Source: Curtobacterium sp. MMLR14_010
GTDB lineage: Bacteria > Actinomycetota > Actinomycetes > Actinomycetales > Microbacteriaceae
Assembly (NCBI RefSeq): GCF_001865015.1
Contig: NZ_MJGV01000068.1
Span: 1 to 64,000 of the forward strand
Direction: 5' to 3'
DNA length: 64,000 bases
Under the pieces are notes generated by a model. The model did no database searches, had not been told where the DNA came from, and saw only the letters and a program-made list of their open reading frames with translations. Both the position numbers and the translations under genes were made by a program. This document shows positions 1-9,452 of the stretch, in pieces; positions within the stretch are counted from its first letter, which is position 1, and every line of letters begins with the position of its first letter.

Positions 1-1
1 G

Positions 2-118
2 CGTCGTGATGGGGATCGTCCCTTCAACTCCGACCGTCCCCGTCGTGACGGTGACCGGCCGTTCAACTCGGATCGTCCCCGTAGTGACGGCAATCGTCCG
101 TTCAACTCCGACCGCCCG
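2..118 (+). repeat. 39-bp coding tandem repeat, three copies
   Basis: Three 39-bp units (2-40, 41-79, 80-118) encode RRDGDRPFNSDRP with minor changes. A degenerate fourth unit starts at 119. The array may continue to the left of the window. Confidence 0.85.
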
Positions 119-1168
119 CGCCGTGACGACGACCGCCAGGAACGCGGCCAGTTCAGCACGCGCGGCGGCGGCGACGACCGCAAGCGCTTCGGCGACGGCT
201 CCCGTGCGCCGGGTGCCCGCTTCGGTGAGTCCGCGCGCGACGACTGGGAAGACCGCGACCCGTACGGCACCCGCTCGATCCGCCCACGGCACGAGGACCC
301 GGAGATCCCCGACGAGGTCCAGGCCCGCGATCTGCACCCGCAGGCCCGGACGGAGCTGAAGACCCTCAGCAAGGACAACGCCGAGTGGGTCGCGCGACAC
401 CTCGTCACCGCGGCGATGTTCATCGACGACGACCCCGAGCTCGCGAACCAGCACGCCCTCAGTGCTGCCCGTCGTGCTGGTCGGGTCGCGGTCGTCCGGG
501 AGACGGCAGCGATCACGGCCTACCGCCTCGGCGACTTCAGCACGGCGCTCCGCGAGCTGCGCACCTACCGGCGCATCTCCGGCCGCAACGACCAGCTCCC
601 GATGATGGTCGACTGCGAGCGTGGACTCGGTCGTCCGGAGCGGGCCCTCGAGCTCGGCCGGTCGGTGGAGCGCGGGGCACTCGAGCCCGGCGTGCAGGTG
701 GAGCTCGCGATCGCCATGTCGGGCGCGCGCCTCGACCTGGGGAATCCCACAGCCGCCCTCGGCGAGCTGGAGATTCCACAGCTCGACCCGTCGACGGCGT
801 ACACCTGGTCGCCCGCGCTCTACAGTGCTTACGCGGCCACGCTCGAAGAGCTCGGTCGCCAGGACGAGGCCGACGAGTGGTGGGCCCGTGTCGACCGCGC
901 AGCCGAGGCCCTCGCCGAAGCCGCTGACGAAGACTCTTGGGAGACAATTGATGTGGTCGAGGAAACGATCGAAGCCGACGACCTCGGAGACGAGCCCGAA
1001 CAGCCCGGAGACGTCGACGAGCCCGGCGAACCCGACCAGCTCTCGCCCCTCGGGGACCCCGGCGCCGACGACGACCTCGACGACGACCTCGACGACGAAC
1101 TCGACGACGACCTCGGCGAGATCGACGACGACAACCCCCGGGACGTCGACGGCTCCGCAGCCGGCTGA
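2..1168 (+). CDS. TPR-like repeat protein with disordered Arg/Asp-rich N-terminus (5' partial)
   Basis: The reading frame is open at the left edge, so the true start lies outside the window. The visible part begins with 13-residue repeats of the type RRDGDRPFNSDRP (three copies plus a degenerate fourth), a low-complexity Arg/Asp/Gly stretch. A helical region follows with paired alanine-rich helices (for example around QHALSAARRAG and ALRELRTYRRISG) typical of tetratricopeptide folds. It ends in a very acidic tail of Asp-Asp-Leu repeats (about residues 355-380 of the visible part). In actinobacteria a TPR protein commonly sits just upstream of this HAD/TlyA/NadK block; its function is not established. 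The TPR assignment rests on helix pattern, not on a search. Confidence 0.75.
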   Translation, partial: RRDGDRPFNSDRPRRDGDRPFNSDRPRSDGNRPFNSDRPRRDDDRQERGQFSTRGGGDDRKRFGDGSRAPGARFGESARDDWEDRDPYGTRSIRPRHEDPEIPDEVQARDLHPQARTELKTLSKDNAEWVARHLVTAAMFIDDDPELANQHALSAARRAGRVAVVRETAAITAYRLGDFSTALRELRTYRRISGRNDQLPMMVDCERGLGRPERALELGRSVERGALEPGVQVELAIAMSGARLDLGNPTAALGELEIPQLDPSTAYTWSPALYSAYAATLEELGRQDEADEWWARVDRAAEALAEAADEDSWETIDVVEETIEADDLGDEPEQPGDVDEPGEPDQLSPLGDPGADDDLDDDLDDELDDDLGEIDDDNPRDVDGSAAG

Positions 1169-1199
1169 CACCCCGCGTCCGCCGACGGACGGCGTCGAC

Positions 1200-2174
1200 G
1201 TGGTCCTCACCGACCTCGACGGCGTCGTCTACCGCGGCCGCAACGCCATCCCGTACGCGGTGGACGCCCTGACCCAGGCGTCCCGCACCGCACGGGTCGG
1301 CTACATCACCAACAACGCCTCGCGCCGACCGTCCGACGTCGCCGAGCACCTCGAGGGCTACGGGCTCCAGGTCGGGCCGGACGACGTCGTCACGTCGTCG
1401 CAGGCCGGGGTGCGACTCCTCGAGACGCTGGTGCCGGCGGGCTCGACGATCCTGGTCATCGGCGGCATCGGGCTCACGAGCATCGTCGAGCAGGCGGGCT
1501 TCACCGTGACCGCGAGTGCTGACGACGCACCGGCAGGCGTCATCCAGGGGTTCTCACCGGACCTCGGGTGGACGCAGCTCGCCGAGGCCTCGTTCGCCCT
1601 CGCGGACCCGCAGATCCCCTGGGTCGCGACGAACATGGACTGGTCGATCCCCGTCGAGCGCGGCATCGCGCCCGGCAACGGCACGCTGGTCGCTGCGGTG
1701 CACCAGGCCGTCGGTCGGATGCCGGTCGTGGCGGGCAAGCCGGAGCGACCGATCTTCGACGCGGCCCTGGCCCGGTTCGGCGGCGAGCGTCCGCTGTTCA
1801 TCGGGGACCGACTCGACACCGACATCAAGGGCGCCAACGACGCCGGCATCCCGAGCGTGCTCGTGCTGACCGGCATCGACCAGGCCAAGCAGGTGCTGGC
1901 GGCCGACGAGCGCTCGCGTCCGACGTACGTGTTGCAGGACCTCCGCGGACTGTCGGCGCCGTACCCCGTGACGCACCGGCACACCGCCGACGACGGCACC
2001 CGCTACGTCAGCGTCGGCGACGCCACCGTGCGGATGCAGCGGAACGTCGTGCGCGTCGAGCAGGCGGGGTCCGACGCGATGGACCTGCTGCGTGCGGGGG
2101 CGACGGCGATCTGGGACTCCGGCCTGGCCATCTACGGCCTGGACGTGGACCCGCAGCTGTACGGCGGCGAGTAG
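1200..2174 (+). CDS. HAD superfamily (subfamily IIA) hydrolase
   Basis: HAD-IIA phosphatase of the NagD/phosphoglycolate-phosphatase type, predicted cytosolic and Mg-dependent. Motif I is DLDGVVYRG immediately after the start. Motif II is the YITNNASRRP stretch, with the cap domain following. Motif III/IV is seen as KPERPIF and IGDRLDTDIKGANDAG. About 70 residues follow the HAD core. The GTG at 1200 is the closest start that keeps the whole fold and gives 324 aa, usual for the family. An in-frame ATG at 951 would add 83 Ser/Thr/Pro-rich residues that overlap the acidic tail of the upstream gene, which looks less likely. The physiological substrate cannot be told from sequence. Confidence 0.85.
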   Translation: MVLTDLDGVVYRGRNAIPYAVDALTQASRTARVGYITNNASRRPSDVAEHLEGYGLQVGPDDVVTSSQAGVRLLETLVPAGSTILVIGGIGLTSIVEQAGFTVTASADDAPAGVIQGFSPDLGWTQLAEASFALADPQIPWVATNMDWSIPVERGIAPGNGTLVAAVHQAVGRMPVVAGKPERPIFDAALARFGGERPLFIGDRLDTDIKGANDAGIPSVLVLTGIDQAKQVLAADERSRPTYVLQDLRGLSAPYPVTHRHTADDGTRYVSVGDATVRMQRNVVRVEQAGSDAMDLLRAGATAIWDSGLAIYGLDVDPQLYGGE

Positions 2175-2175
2175 C

Positions 2176-2337
2176 GTGTCCGACGTGCCAGTCGACCAGC
2201 AGGAGCAGCCCAGCGACATCGCCGAGCGAGCCCGAGCGGCCGAGGAGCTGCCGCTGACCGACCGCGCCGACGTCTTCGCCGGCCTGCACGACGAGCTGCG
2301 CACGCGGCTCGAGAGCGGCGGCACCGCGAGTGCCTGA
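2176..2337 (+). CDS. small conserved actinobacterial protein between HAD and TlyA genes
   Basis: A 53-residue acidic protein starting with GTG one base after the HAD stop. It is mostly helical, with the core DRADVFAGLHDELRTRL. A short gene in this exact position between the HAD hydrolase and tlyA is common in actinobacteria. No function is known to me. The overlapping frames at 2330-2337 with the next gene's upstream GTG suggest translational coupling. Confidence 0.65.
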   Translation: MSDVPVDQQEQPSDIAERARAAEELPLTDRADVFAGLHDELRTRLESGGTASA

Positions 2338-2398
2338 CCCCGACATGGCGGCCCCGGGCCACGTGCAGACCGACGGCGCCGCGGGCACGGTCGAGCCG

Positions 2399-3208
2399 AT
2401 GAGCTCCGCCCCACTCCGGCTCGACGCTGCCGTCGCCGCCCGCGGCCTCGCGAAGTCCCGCACCGCTGCGGCCAAGCTCATCCTGGACGGACGGGTCAGC
2501 GTGGACGGCGCTCCGGTCGTCAAGGCATCGACACCGGTCACCGCGGACACCGCCATCGTGGTCGACGCCGGGGACGAGTGGGTGTCGCGTGCGGCGCTCA
2601 AGCTCGTCGGCGCGCTCGACACCTTCGGCGTGGACCCGTCAGGCCGCGTCGCGCTGGACGTCGGCGCGAGCACGGGCGGGTTCACGCAGGTGCTCCTGGC
2701 CCGTGGAGCGCGTCGGGTGGTCGCACTCGACGTCGGGCACGGGCAGATCGACCCGGTCGTGGGGCTCGATGACCGCGTCACCGTGGTCGAGGGCGTCAAC
2801 GCCAGGAACCTGACGGCCGCCGACTACCTGGCCCTCGACCCCGTCGCGGGGGAGACGAGCCTGGTCGTCGGGGACCTGTCCTTCATCAGCCTGCGGATCG
2901 TCCTGCCCGCCCTCGTCCAGGCGGTGCCGGCGGACGAGTACGTCCTGCTCGTGAAGCCGCAGTTCGAGGTCGGTCGCGGCGGTGTGCGCGAGGGCATAGT
3001 GCACGATGCCGACCTCCGGAACGACGCCCTGATGAACGTGCTGTGGGCTGCATGGGACCTCGGCTTCGGGACCGCCGGCATCGCGTCGTCACCGATCCTC
3101 GGCACCCACGGCAACCACGAGTACGTCGCGCGTCTCCAGCGGGGCGCAGGGTCGAATCCGACAGAATGGATCGACCGGGCCACGGAACTGGCGGAAGGAA
3201 CTCCATGA
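2399..3208 (+). CDS. tlyA: TlyA family rRNA (cytidine-2'-O)-methyltransferase
   Basis: Methylates 2'-OH of cytidines in 16S/23S rRNA; in mycobacteria its loss gives capreomycin resistance. An N-terminal S4 RNA-binding domain (RLDAAVAARGLAKSR onward) precedes a Rossmann methyltransferase domain with the SAM motif LDVGASTGGFT. The expected K-D-K-E catalytic set is visible: SRAALKL, VVGDLSF, LVKPQFE and NHEYV. The start at ATG 2399 gives 269 aa, the usual family length and the usual beginning just before the S4 domain. A GTG at 2330 overlapping the previous stop would add 23 residues and is the alternative. The stop overlaps the nadK start (ATGA). Confidence 0.92.
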   Translation: MSSAPLRLDAAVAARGLAKSRTAAAKLILDGRVSVDGAPVVKASTPVTADTAIVVDAGDEWVSRAALKLVGALDTFGVDPSGRVALDVGASTGGFTQVLLARGARRVVALDVGHGQIDPVVGLDDRVTVVEGVNARNLTAADYLALDPVAGETSLVVGDLSFISLRIVLPALVQAVPADEYVLLVKPQFEVGRGGVREGIVHDADLRNDALMNVLWAAWDLGFGTAGIASSPILGTHGNHEYVARLQRGAGSNPTEWIDRATELAEGTP

Positions 3209-4140
3209 GCGACGAACGGCACATCCTGCTCGTGTCGCACACGGGTCGACGGGACTCGATCGACGCCGCGGTGGAGGTCTGCGACCTGCTGCACGCGGCC
3301 GGTGTCACCCCGGTGATGCCGTTCGACGAGTACGCCGACATCCGCCGAGCAGAGGCCTCCGTCGGCAAGGTCGACATCCTCGGTGTCGACGTCCAGCTCG
3401 AGGACCTCGAGATCGTCATCGTCCTCGGCGGCGACGGCACCATCCTCCGTGCCGCGGAACTCGCGCGCGGCACCCACGCTCCGCTGGTCGGCGTCAACCT
3501 CGGCCACGTCGGGTTCCTCGCGGAGAGCGAGCGGGACGGCCTCGGCGAGACCGTGCAACGCGCCCTCTCCGGCGACTACAACGTCGAGGAGCGTGTGGCG
3601 CTGCAGGTCGACGTCGTCGTCGGCAACGAGGTCGTCTACTCGTCGTGGGCGCTGAACGAGGCCACCATCGAGAAGGCCTCTCGCGAGCGCATGCTCGAGG
3701 TCGTCACCGAGGTCGACGGCCGCCCGCTGTCGTCATTCGGGTGCGACGGCGTCGTCGTCTCCACCCCGACCGGCTCCACCGCCTACTCGTTCTCCGGCGG
3801 CGGCCCCATCGTGTGGCCGAACGTCGACGCCATCCTCATGGTGCCGCTGAGCGCCCACGCGCTGTTCTCCCGACCGATCGTCGTCGGGCCGGACTGCGTC
3901 CTCGCGATCGAGGTCCTCCGCCGCACGAGCGGTGTCGGCGTGCTGTGGTGCGACGGCCGACGGACGCACGACCTCCCCCCGGGAGCCCGCGTCGAGGTCC
4001 GTCGCTCCCCGGAGCCCGTCCGTGTCGCACGGCTCAAGGACGCGCCCTTCACCGACCGCCTCGTGGCGAAGTTCCAGCTCCCGGTCGCCGGCTGGCGCGG
4101 GCCGCAGCACGACGACGAGGAGACCGGGGGCGAACGGTGA
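3205..4140 (+). CDS. nadK: NAD kinase
   Basis: ATP (or polyphosphate)-dependent NAD kinase, the source of NADP in the cytosol. The GGDGT motif is at residues 75-79. Other conserved elements are LGHVGFLAE, the NE pair in ALNEATIE, and PTGSTAYSFSGGGP in the C-terminal domain. Length (311 aa) is normal. A good GGAAGGAA ribosome site lies 5 bp before ATG 3205, and the start overlaps the tlyA stop. The nadK stop in turn overlaps the recN GTG, so tlyA-nadK-recN read as one translationally coupled operon. Confidence 0.96.
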   Translation: MSDERHILLVSHTGRRDSIDAAVEVCDLLHAAGVTPVMPFDEYADIRRAEASVGKVDILGVDVQLEDLEIVIVLGGDGTILRAAELARGTHAPLVGVNLGHVGFLAESERDGLGETVQRALSGDYNVEERVALQVDVVVGNEVVYSSWALNEATIEKASRERMLEVVTEVDGRPLSSFGCDGVVVSTPTGSTAYSFSGGGPIVWPNVDAILMVPLSAHALFSRPIVVGPDCVLAIEVLRRTSGVGVLWCDGRRTHDLPPGARVEVRRSPEPVRVARLKDAPFTDRLVAKFQLPVAGWRGPQHDDEETGGER

Positions 4141-5831
4141 TCGAGGAGATCTCCATCGCCGACCTCGGCGTGATCGGCGAGGCCACCCTCGAGCTCGGCC
4201 CCGGCTTCACCGTCGTCACGGGTGAGACCGGCGCCGGCAAGACCATGATCGTCACCGCCCTCGGGCTGCTGCTCGGCGCGCGTGCCGATGCCGGTTCCGT
4301 GCGCCGTGGTGCGTCGAGCGCCGTGGTCGAGGGCCGCTGGCACGTGCCGGACCACGCCACCGTCGTCGACCGCGTCGAGGACGCCGGCGGTGCGGTGGAG
4401 GACGGCGAGCTGATCCTCACGCGCACCGTCTCGGCCGAGGGCCGGAGCCGCGCCACGGTCGGTGGCCGCAGCGCTCCCGTCGCCGTGCTCGGGGAACTCG
4501 CCGACCAGCTCGTCACCGTCCACGGGCAGTCCGACCAGATCCGCCTGACGTCGTCCACCGCCCAGCGTGCGGCGCTCGACGGCTTCGGCGGTGCCACGGT
4601 CGAGAAGGCGCTGCGGAAGTACGTCACGGCGTACGACGCCTGGCAGGAGCACGCCGCCGAACTCGAGACCCTGACGCGCGACCGCGACGACCGGCTCGCC
4701 GAAGCCGCTCGGCTGCGTGCGGCCTCCGACGAGATCGAGGCCGCGGTACCCCAGCCCGGCGAGGACGCCGAGCTCGCGGAACGCGCGGAGCGCCTCGGCA
4801 ACCTCGAGGAGCTCCGCCTGTCCGCGGGCCTGGCACACGAGGCCATCTCGTCCGAGTCCCTGGACGGCGTCGCGGACGTGATCGGCCTCGTCGAAGCCGC
4901 CCGCCGCGCCGTCGAGCGGGTCGTGAGCGCCGACAGCACCCTGCAGCCCGTCCTGGAGCAGCTCACCGAGCTCGGGATCCAGGCCAGCGAGGCCTCGGCC
5001 AGCCTGTCGAGCTACCTCGGCTCGCTCGAACCCGAGGCCGGCCACGACCTCGAACTCATCAACGAACGCCGCGCGGTCCTCTCCGCCCTGGCACGCAAGT
5101 ACGGCGAGACCGTCGACGACGTCATCGCGTTCGGCGAGCGGGCCTCGAACCGACTGCTCGAACTCGACGGCGACGACGACCGAATCGTCGCCCTGCAGCA
5201 GGCCGTCGAGCAGGACGAGCAGACACTGGCCGCTGCGGCGTCCTCGCTGACCTCCGCTCGCTCGAAGGCCGCGACCGACCTGGCCAAGCGCGTCACCGCC
5301 GAGCTGAAGACGCTGGCGATGGGCGGCGCGACCCTGGTGGTCGAGGTCACCGACGCCGGCGAGTACCGACGCCACGGCCGTGACCAGGTCGCGATCCTGC
5401 TCCAGCCGCACTCGGGCACCGACCCGCGCCCGATCGGCAAGGGTGCGTCCGGCGGCGAGCTCTCCCGCGTGATGCTCGCGATCGAGGTCGTCATGGCCGG
5501 CAGCACGACCGTGCCGACGTTCGTGTTCGACGAGGTGGACGCCGGCGTCGGTGGGGCCGCGGCGATCGAGATCGGCCGACGCCTGGCAGCGCTCGCCGAA
5601 CGCACCCAGGTCATCGTCGTCACGCACCTGGCCCAGGTCGCGGCGTTCGCGAACAACCACCTCAACGTCGTGAAGGACGCCAGCGGTGCGGTGACGTCGT
5701 CGAGCGTGCGCCGCCTCGAGGGCGACGACCGGCTGCAGGAGATGGCCCGGCTGCTGTCGGGCCTCGGCGACAGCGCCAGCGGCATGGAGCACGCCCGGGA
5801 ACTGCTCGAGGTCGCGGGCCACACCGTGTGA
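4137..5831 (+). CDS. recN: DNA repair protein RecN
   Basis: SMC-like ATPase acting early in double-strand break repair. The Walker A motif GETGAGKT is at residues 29-36. The ABC signature GKGASGGELSR and Walker B FVFDEVDAGVGG lie in the C-terminal third. The middle about 330 residues are heptad-rich coiled coil with many Glu/Arg/Ala. Length is 564 aa, as expected for actinobacterial RecN. The GTG start at 4137 overlaps the nadK stop by 4 bp. Confidence 0.97.
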   Translation: MIEEISIADLGVIGEATLELGPGFTVVTGETGAGKTMIVTALGLLLGARADAGSVRRGASSAVVEGRWHVPDHATVVDRVEDAGGAVEDGELILTRTVSAEGRSRATVGGRSAPVAVLGELADQLVTVHGQSDQIRLTSSTAQRAALDGFGGATVEKALRKYVTAYDAWQEHAAELETLTRDRDDRLAEAARLRAASDEIEAAVPQPGEDAELAERAERLGNLEELRLSAGLAHEAISSESLDGVADVIGLVEAARRAVERVVSADSTLQPVLEQLTELGIQASEASASLSSYLGSLEPEAGHDLELINERRAVLSALARKYGETVDDVIAFGERASNRLLELDGDDDRIVALQQAVEQDEQTLAAAASSLTSARSKAATDLAKRVTAELKTLAMGGATLVVEVTDAGEYRRHGRDQVAILLQPHSGTDPRPIGKGASGGELSRVMLAIEVVMAGSTTVPTFVFDEVDAGVGGAAAIEIGRRLAALAERTQVIVVTHLAQVAAFANNHLNVVKDASGAVTSSSVRRLEGDDRLQEMARLLSGLGDSASGMEHARELLEVAGHTV

Positions 5832-5846
5832 CGCGCCGGCGGCGCG
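5832..5846 (+). terminator. short GC hairpin after recN
   Basis: CGCGCC, a 3-nt loop and GGCGCG directly follow the recN stop. No T-tract is present. A near-identical hairpin follows pyrG around 7704. The terminator role is weakly supported. Confidence 0.3.
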
Positions 5847-5928
5847 CTCGCCGCTCCGAGCAACGCGACCACACGTCCACCGCAACGCGCCCGGCGAACG
5901 CGAGTCGCGCCTCCCGGCACTTCTGACG

Positions 5929-5934
5929 TACGAT
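5929..5934 (+). promoter_or_regulatory. putative -10 element of pyrG
   Basis: TACGAT ends 8 bp before the GTG start of pyrG, and no ribosome-binding site is visible between them. This agrees with leaderless transcription, common in actinobacteria. Confidence 0.35.
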
Positions 5935-5942
5935 GGAATCCC

Positions 5943-7655
5943 GTGGCGGACACTCTCAGCAGCGGTACCAAGGCAAGCACCCCGACCCCGAAGGTGACGA
6001 AGCAGATCTTCGTGACCGGCGGGGTCGTCTCGTCTCTCGGCAAGGGCCTGACGGCGGCCAGCCTCGGCAACCTCCTCACGGCTCGCGGCCTCCGGGTCGT
6101 CATGCAGAAGCTCGACCCGTACCTCAACGTGGACCCGGGCACCATGAACCCGTTCCAGCACGGCGAGGTCTTCGTGACCGACGACGGCGCCGAGACGGAC
6201 CTCGACATCGGGCACTACGAGCGCTTCCTCGACATCAACCTGTCGCAGTCGGCGAACGTCACGACCGGTCAGGTCTACTCGACGGTCATCGCCAAGGAAC
6301 GCCGCGGCGAGTACCTCGGCGACACCGTGCAGGTCATCCCGCACATCACCGACGAGATCAAGCGTCGGATGCGCGAGCAGGCTGGGAACGACCCGCAGCC
6401 CGACGTCATCATCACCGAGGTCGGCGGCACTGTCGGCGACATCGAGTCCCAGCCGTTCCTCGAGTCGGCGCGCCAGGTGCGTCACGAGCTCGGCCGCAAC
6501 AACGTGTTCTTCGTGCACGTGTCGCTGGTGCCGTTCATGAACGCGTCCGGTGAGCAGAAGACGAAGCCGACGCAGCACTCCGTCGCCGCGCTCCGCTCGA
6601 TCGGCATCCAGCCCGACGCCCTCGTGCTGCGCTCGGACCGCCCGGTGTCGGACTCGAACAAGCGCAAGATCGCGCTCATGTGCGACGTGGACGAGGACGC
6701 CGTGGTGAACGCCGTGGACGTGCCGTCGATCTACGACCTGCCGACGTTGCTCAACACCCAGGGACTCGACCAGGTCATCGTCGACGCCCTGCACCTCGAG
6801 GCCGGAGCGGTGGACTGGACCTCGTGGAACCCGGTGCTGCGCGCGGTGCACGAGCCGAAGAAGGACGTCACCATCGCCCTGGTCGGCAAGTACATCGACC
6901 TGCCGGACGCCTACCTGTCGGTCACCGAGGCGCTCCGAGCCGGTGGCTTCGCGCACACCGCGAAGGTCACGCTGAAGTGGGTCGTGTCCGACGACTGCAC
7001 CACGCCCGAGGGCGCGGCGAAGCAGCTCGGCGACGTCGACGGCATCTGCGTCCCCGGTGGCTTCGGCGTGCGCGGGATCGAGGGCAAGCTCGGTGCGCTG
7101 AAGTTCGCGCGTGAGAACAAGATCCCGACGCTCGGCCTGTGCCTCGGCCTGCAGTGCATGGTCATCGAGTACGCCCGGCACGAGGCCGGCCTGGTCGACG
7201 CCTCGAGCTCCGAGTTCGACCCGGAGACCTCGACCCCCGTCATCGCGACGATGGCCGAGCAGGTGGACATCATCGCCGGTGGCGACCTCGGCGGCACGAT
7301 GCGCCTGGGCCTCTACCCCGCCCACTTCACCGAGGGCTCGCTCGCCTCGTCGCTCTACGGAGCACCCGAGGCGTCCGAGCGGCACCGTCACCGCTACGAG
7401 GTCAACAACACGTACCGCCAGCAGATCGCGGACGCCGGCCTGGTGTTCTCGGGCACCTCGCCCGACGGCACCCTCGTCGAGTACGTCGAGCTGGACCGCG
7501 CGGAGCACCCGTTCTACATCGGCACGCAGGCGCACCCCGAGCTGCGCTCGCGGCCGAACAACGCGCACCCGCTCTTCGCCGGCCTCGTCGAGGCCGCGAT
7601 CGCGCGGAACGAGGCGTCGCGCCTCTTCGACCCGGAGTCGGAGCAGGTCGCGTAG
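5943..7655 (+). CDS. pyrG: CTP synthase
   Basis: Makes CTP from UTP, glutamine and ATP in pyrimidine synthesis. The N-terminal amidoligase domain starts with the [16 protein letters not shown] signature at about residue 20 and contains IGHYERF and [11 protein letters not shown]. The C-terminal class I glutamine amidotransferase has PGGFGVRG, the catalytic cysteine in LGLCLGLQC, and the His/Glu pair in AHPELRSRP. Length of 570 aa is normal, with about 17 extra residues before the conserved start. The GTG at 5943 is the only start that gives a complete domain. Confidence 0.97.
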   Translation: MADTLSSGTKASTPTPKVTKQIFVTGGVVSSLGKGLTAASLGNLLTARGLRVVMQKLDPYLNVDPGTMNPFQHGEVFVTDDGAETDLDIGHYERFLDINLSQSANVTTGQVYSTVIAKERRGEYLGDTVQVIPHITDEIKRRMREQAGNDPQPDVIITEVGGTVGDIESQPFLESARQVRHELGRNNVFFVHVSLVPFMNASGEQKTKPTQHSVAALRSIGIQPDALVLRSDRPVSDSNKRKIALMCDVDEDAVVNAVDVPSIYDLPTLLNTQGLDQVIVDALHLEAGAVDWTSWNPVLRAVHEPKKDVTIALVGKYIDLPDAYLSVTEALRAGGFAHTAKVTLKWVVSDDCTTPEGAAKQLGDVDGICVPGGFGVRGIEGKLGALKFARENKIPTLGLCLGLQCMVIEYARHEAGLVDASSSEFDPETSTPVIATMAEQVDIIAGGDLGGTMRLGLYPAHFTEGSLASSLYGAPEASERHRHRYEVNNTYRQQIADAGLVFSGTSPDGTLVEYVELDRAEHPFYIGTQAHPELRSRPNNAHPLFAGLVEAAIARNEASRLFDPESEQVA

Positions 7656-7737
7656 CCAGCGTCACCAGCAGACAGACTGGGCCCACGCCGCCGGTTCCGG
7701 TGCGACGCGCCAGCGGCGCGACGGCCGTGCCGGTGGG

Positions 7738-7772
7738 GGGAGGCTCCCCACCGGTCCGGTGGGGAGCCTCCC
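7738..7772 (+). terminator. palindromic terminator after pyrG
   Basis: GGGAGGCTCCCCACCG pairs perfectly with its reverse complement across a 3-nt loop (GTC), giving 16 bp of stem. There is no downstream T-run. It belongs to the GGAGGCT-type palindromes repeated in this window. Confidence 0.75.
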
Positions 7773-7820
7773 GTCCGTCAGCTGGCCGGCGGTGACGGTG
7801 AGCGCTGGTTTGATGGGGGT

Positions 7821-8390
7821 GTGACTGACGCACCCATCGCTGACGAACCGGCATCCTTCGACGTGACCGACTCCGCGCTCGTGTACGAGGGCGCCGTGTG
7901 GGACATCCGCCGCGACACCGTCGCGTACGGCGACGGCAGCATGGTGCGCGAGTACATCGACCACACCGGTGCCGTCGGCGTCTGGGCCGAGGACGACGAG
8001 GGCCGTGTGCTCCTCATCCAGCAGTACCGGCACCCGGTGCACGTGCGCGACTGGGAGCTGCCGGCCGGGCTGCTCGACCACCCGGGGGAGGACCACCTCG
8101 TCGCAGCGCAGCGGGAGCTCGCGGAAGAGGCCGACGTCGAGGCCGACACGTGGGAGCCGCTCGTGCACTACAACACCTCGTCGGGTGGCAGCAACGAGTT
8201 CATCCAGATCTACCGGGCTCGTGGCGTCCGGGCCACCGCGTCCGCGTTCGAGCGCGAGGCAGAGGAGGCCGACATCCTCGTGCGCTGGGTGCCGCGTGCC
8301 GAGGTCGTCGCGGGGATCCTCGGTGGCCGGCTGCACAACTCGGCGCTCATCGTCGCGGCGCTCGCCGTGGACGCGATCGAACGCGGCTGA
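7821..8390 (+). CDS. Nudix hydrolase, ADP-ribose pyrophosphatase type
   Basis: Predicted to hydrolyse ADP-ribose or related nucleotide sugars to AMP plus phosphosugar. The sequence shows QQYRHPVHVRDWELPAGL followed by the Nudix helix with RELAEEADVEAD. The last Gly of the classical Nudix box (REUXEEXGU) is Asp here. The length of 189 aa and the gene order pyrG-nudix-xerD match the actinobacterial arrangement. The GTG start at 7821 has no clear ribosome site. Confidence 0.88.
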   Translation: MTDAPIADEPASFDVTDSALVYEGAVWDIRRDTVAYGDGSMVREYIDHTGAVGVWAEDDEGRVLLIQQYRHPVHVRDWELPAGLLDHPGEDHLVAAQRELAEEADVEADTWEPLVHYNTSSGGSNEFIQIYRARGVRATASAFEREAEEADILVRWVPRAEVVAGILGGRLHNSALIVAALAVDAIERG

Positions 8391-8406
8391 TGGGCTGGGC
8401 GGCCGC

Positions 8407-8412
8407 TAGCCT
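8407..8412 (+). promoter_or_regulatory. putative -10 box of xerD (leaderless)
   Basis: TAGCCT ends 6 bp before the GTG at 8419, so transcription would begin at or next to the start codon. It lies just past the Nudix stop. Confidence 0.4.
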
Positions 8413-8418
8413 CGTCGG

Positions 8419-9414
8419 GTGATCCCGCTCGACCGTGCCATCGAGACCTACCTGCGGCACGTCGCCATCGAGCGGGGGCTGTCCGACCACACACTGTCGG
8501 CCTACCGGCGGGACCTGGCGACGTTCGCCGACTGGATCGCGACGCAGCCCGAAGTCGCCTCGGACGGCGCTGACCGAGCCGGCGGTTCGTCGGTGGTCCG
8601 TGACGTGGGGCGACTCGCACGTGCGGACCTCGCCGGGTTCGTGACGCACCTGGCGACGCGCGAGCCCGCGCCGTTGGCGCCGCGGTCCGTCGCCCGGATG
8701 CTCAGCTCCGTGCGGTCGTTCAGCGCGTTCGCCGCGGGGGAGGGCTGGCTGCCGCTCGACCCCGGCGCCTCCGTCCGTCCGCCGAAGGCCCCGATGCGGC
8801 TGCCGAAGGCGATCTCGGTGCACGACATGGAGCGGCTGCTCGGCGCGGTCGACGGCGACGACCCCGTGCAGCTCCGGGACCGGGCGCTGCTCGAGCTCCT
8901 CTACGCCACGGGTGCGCGCATCTCCGAGGCCGTCGGGTTGTCCGTGGACGACGTCACGACGCTGTCCGGGCTCGACGACGCGGCCGACGAGGACACCGAC
9001 GTCTCCGTGGTGCGGGTCACCGGCAAGGGGAACAAGCAGCGCATCGTGCCGCTCGGCAGCTACGCCCGGGCTGCGGTCGAGGCCTACCTGGTGCGGGCAC
9101 GGCCGCTGTTCGCCGCGAAGGGGACCTCGACGCCGGCGCTGTTCCTCGGGGCCAGGGGTGCGCGGCTGTCCCGCCAGAGCGCCTGGCTCGTGATCCAGGC
9201 GGCTGCCGCTGGTGCCGACCTCGCCGAGCACGTGTCGCCGCACACCTTCCGGCACTCGTTCGCGACGCACCTGCTCGAGGGCGGGGCCGACGTGCGCGTG
9301 GTGCAGGAGCTCCTCGGGCACGCGAGCGTCGCGACGACGCAGATCTACACGATGGTGACGGCGGACATGCTGCGGGACGTGTACCAGACGGCGCACCCGC
9401 GGGCGCGGCGGTAG
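8419..9414 (+). CDS. xerD: site-specific tyrosine recombinase XerD
   Basis: Resolves chromosome dimers at dif together with XerC. The N-terminal SAM-like core-binding domain (residues about 1-110) is followed by the catalytic domain. The catalytic set is present: Arg in YATGARISE, Lys in [32 protein letters not shown] with the Tyr nucleophile. Length of 331 aa is slightly above the usual 300 because of a Gly/Ser/Asp insert near residue 50 ([11 protein letters not shown]). The pyrG-nudix-xerD order is typical for actinobacterial xerD, which supports XerD over XerC. Confidence 0.93.
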   Translation: MIPLDRAIETYLRHVAIERGLSDHTLSAYRRDLATFADWIATQPEVASDGADRAGGSSVVRDVGRLARADLAGFVTHLATREPAPLAPRSVARMLSSVRSFSAFAAGEGWLPLDPGASVRPPKAPMRLPKAISVHDMERLLGAVDGDDPVQLRDRALLELLYATGARISEAVGLSVDDVTTLSGLDDAADEDTDVSVVRVTGKGNKQRIVPLGSYARAAVEAYLVRARPLFAAKGTSTPALFLGARGARLSRQSAWLVIQAAAAGADLAEHVSPHTFRHSFATHLLEGGADVRVVQELLGHASVATTQIYTMVTADMLRDVYQTAHPRARR

Positions 9415-9452
9415 ATCGGGGCGCTCGCCTGCCCGTGCGCTCGTGGGCGGCG

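Noticed and set aside
3783-7568. Very long open frame on the minus strand opposite nadK-recN-pyrG
   Set aside because: It is the mirror of three well-recognised genes in high-GC DNA. Its translation is Arg/Val/Asp-rich and matches no fold.
7821-8390. Nudix gene as MutT
   Set aside because: The YRHP and ELPAGL segments and the length fit ADP-ribose pyrophosphatase better than the shorter MutT.
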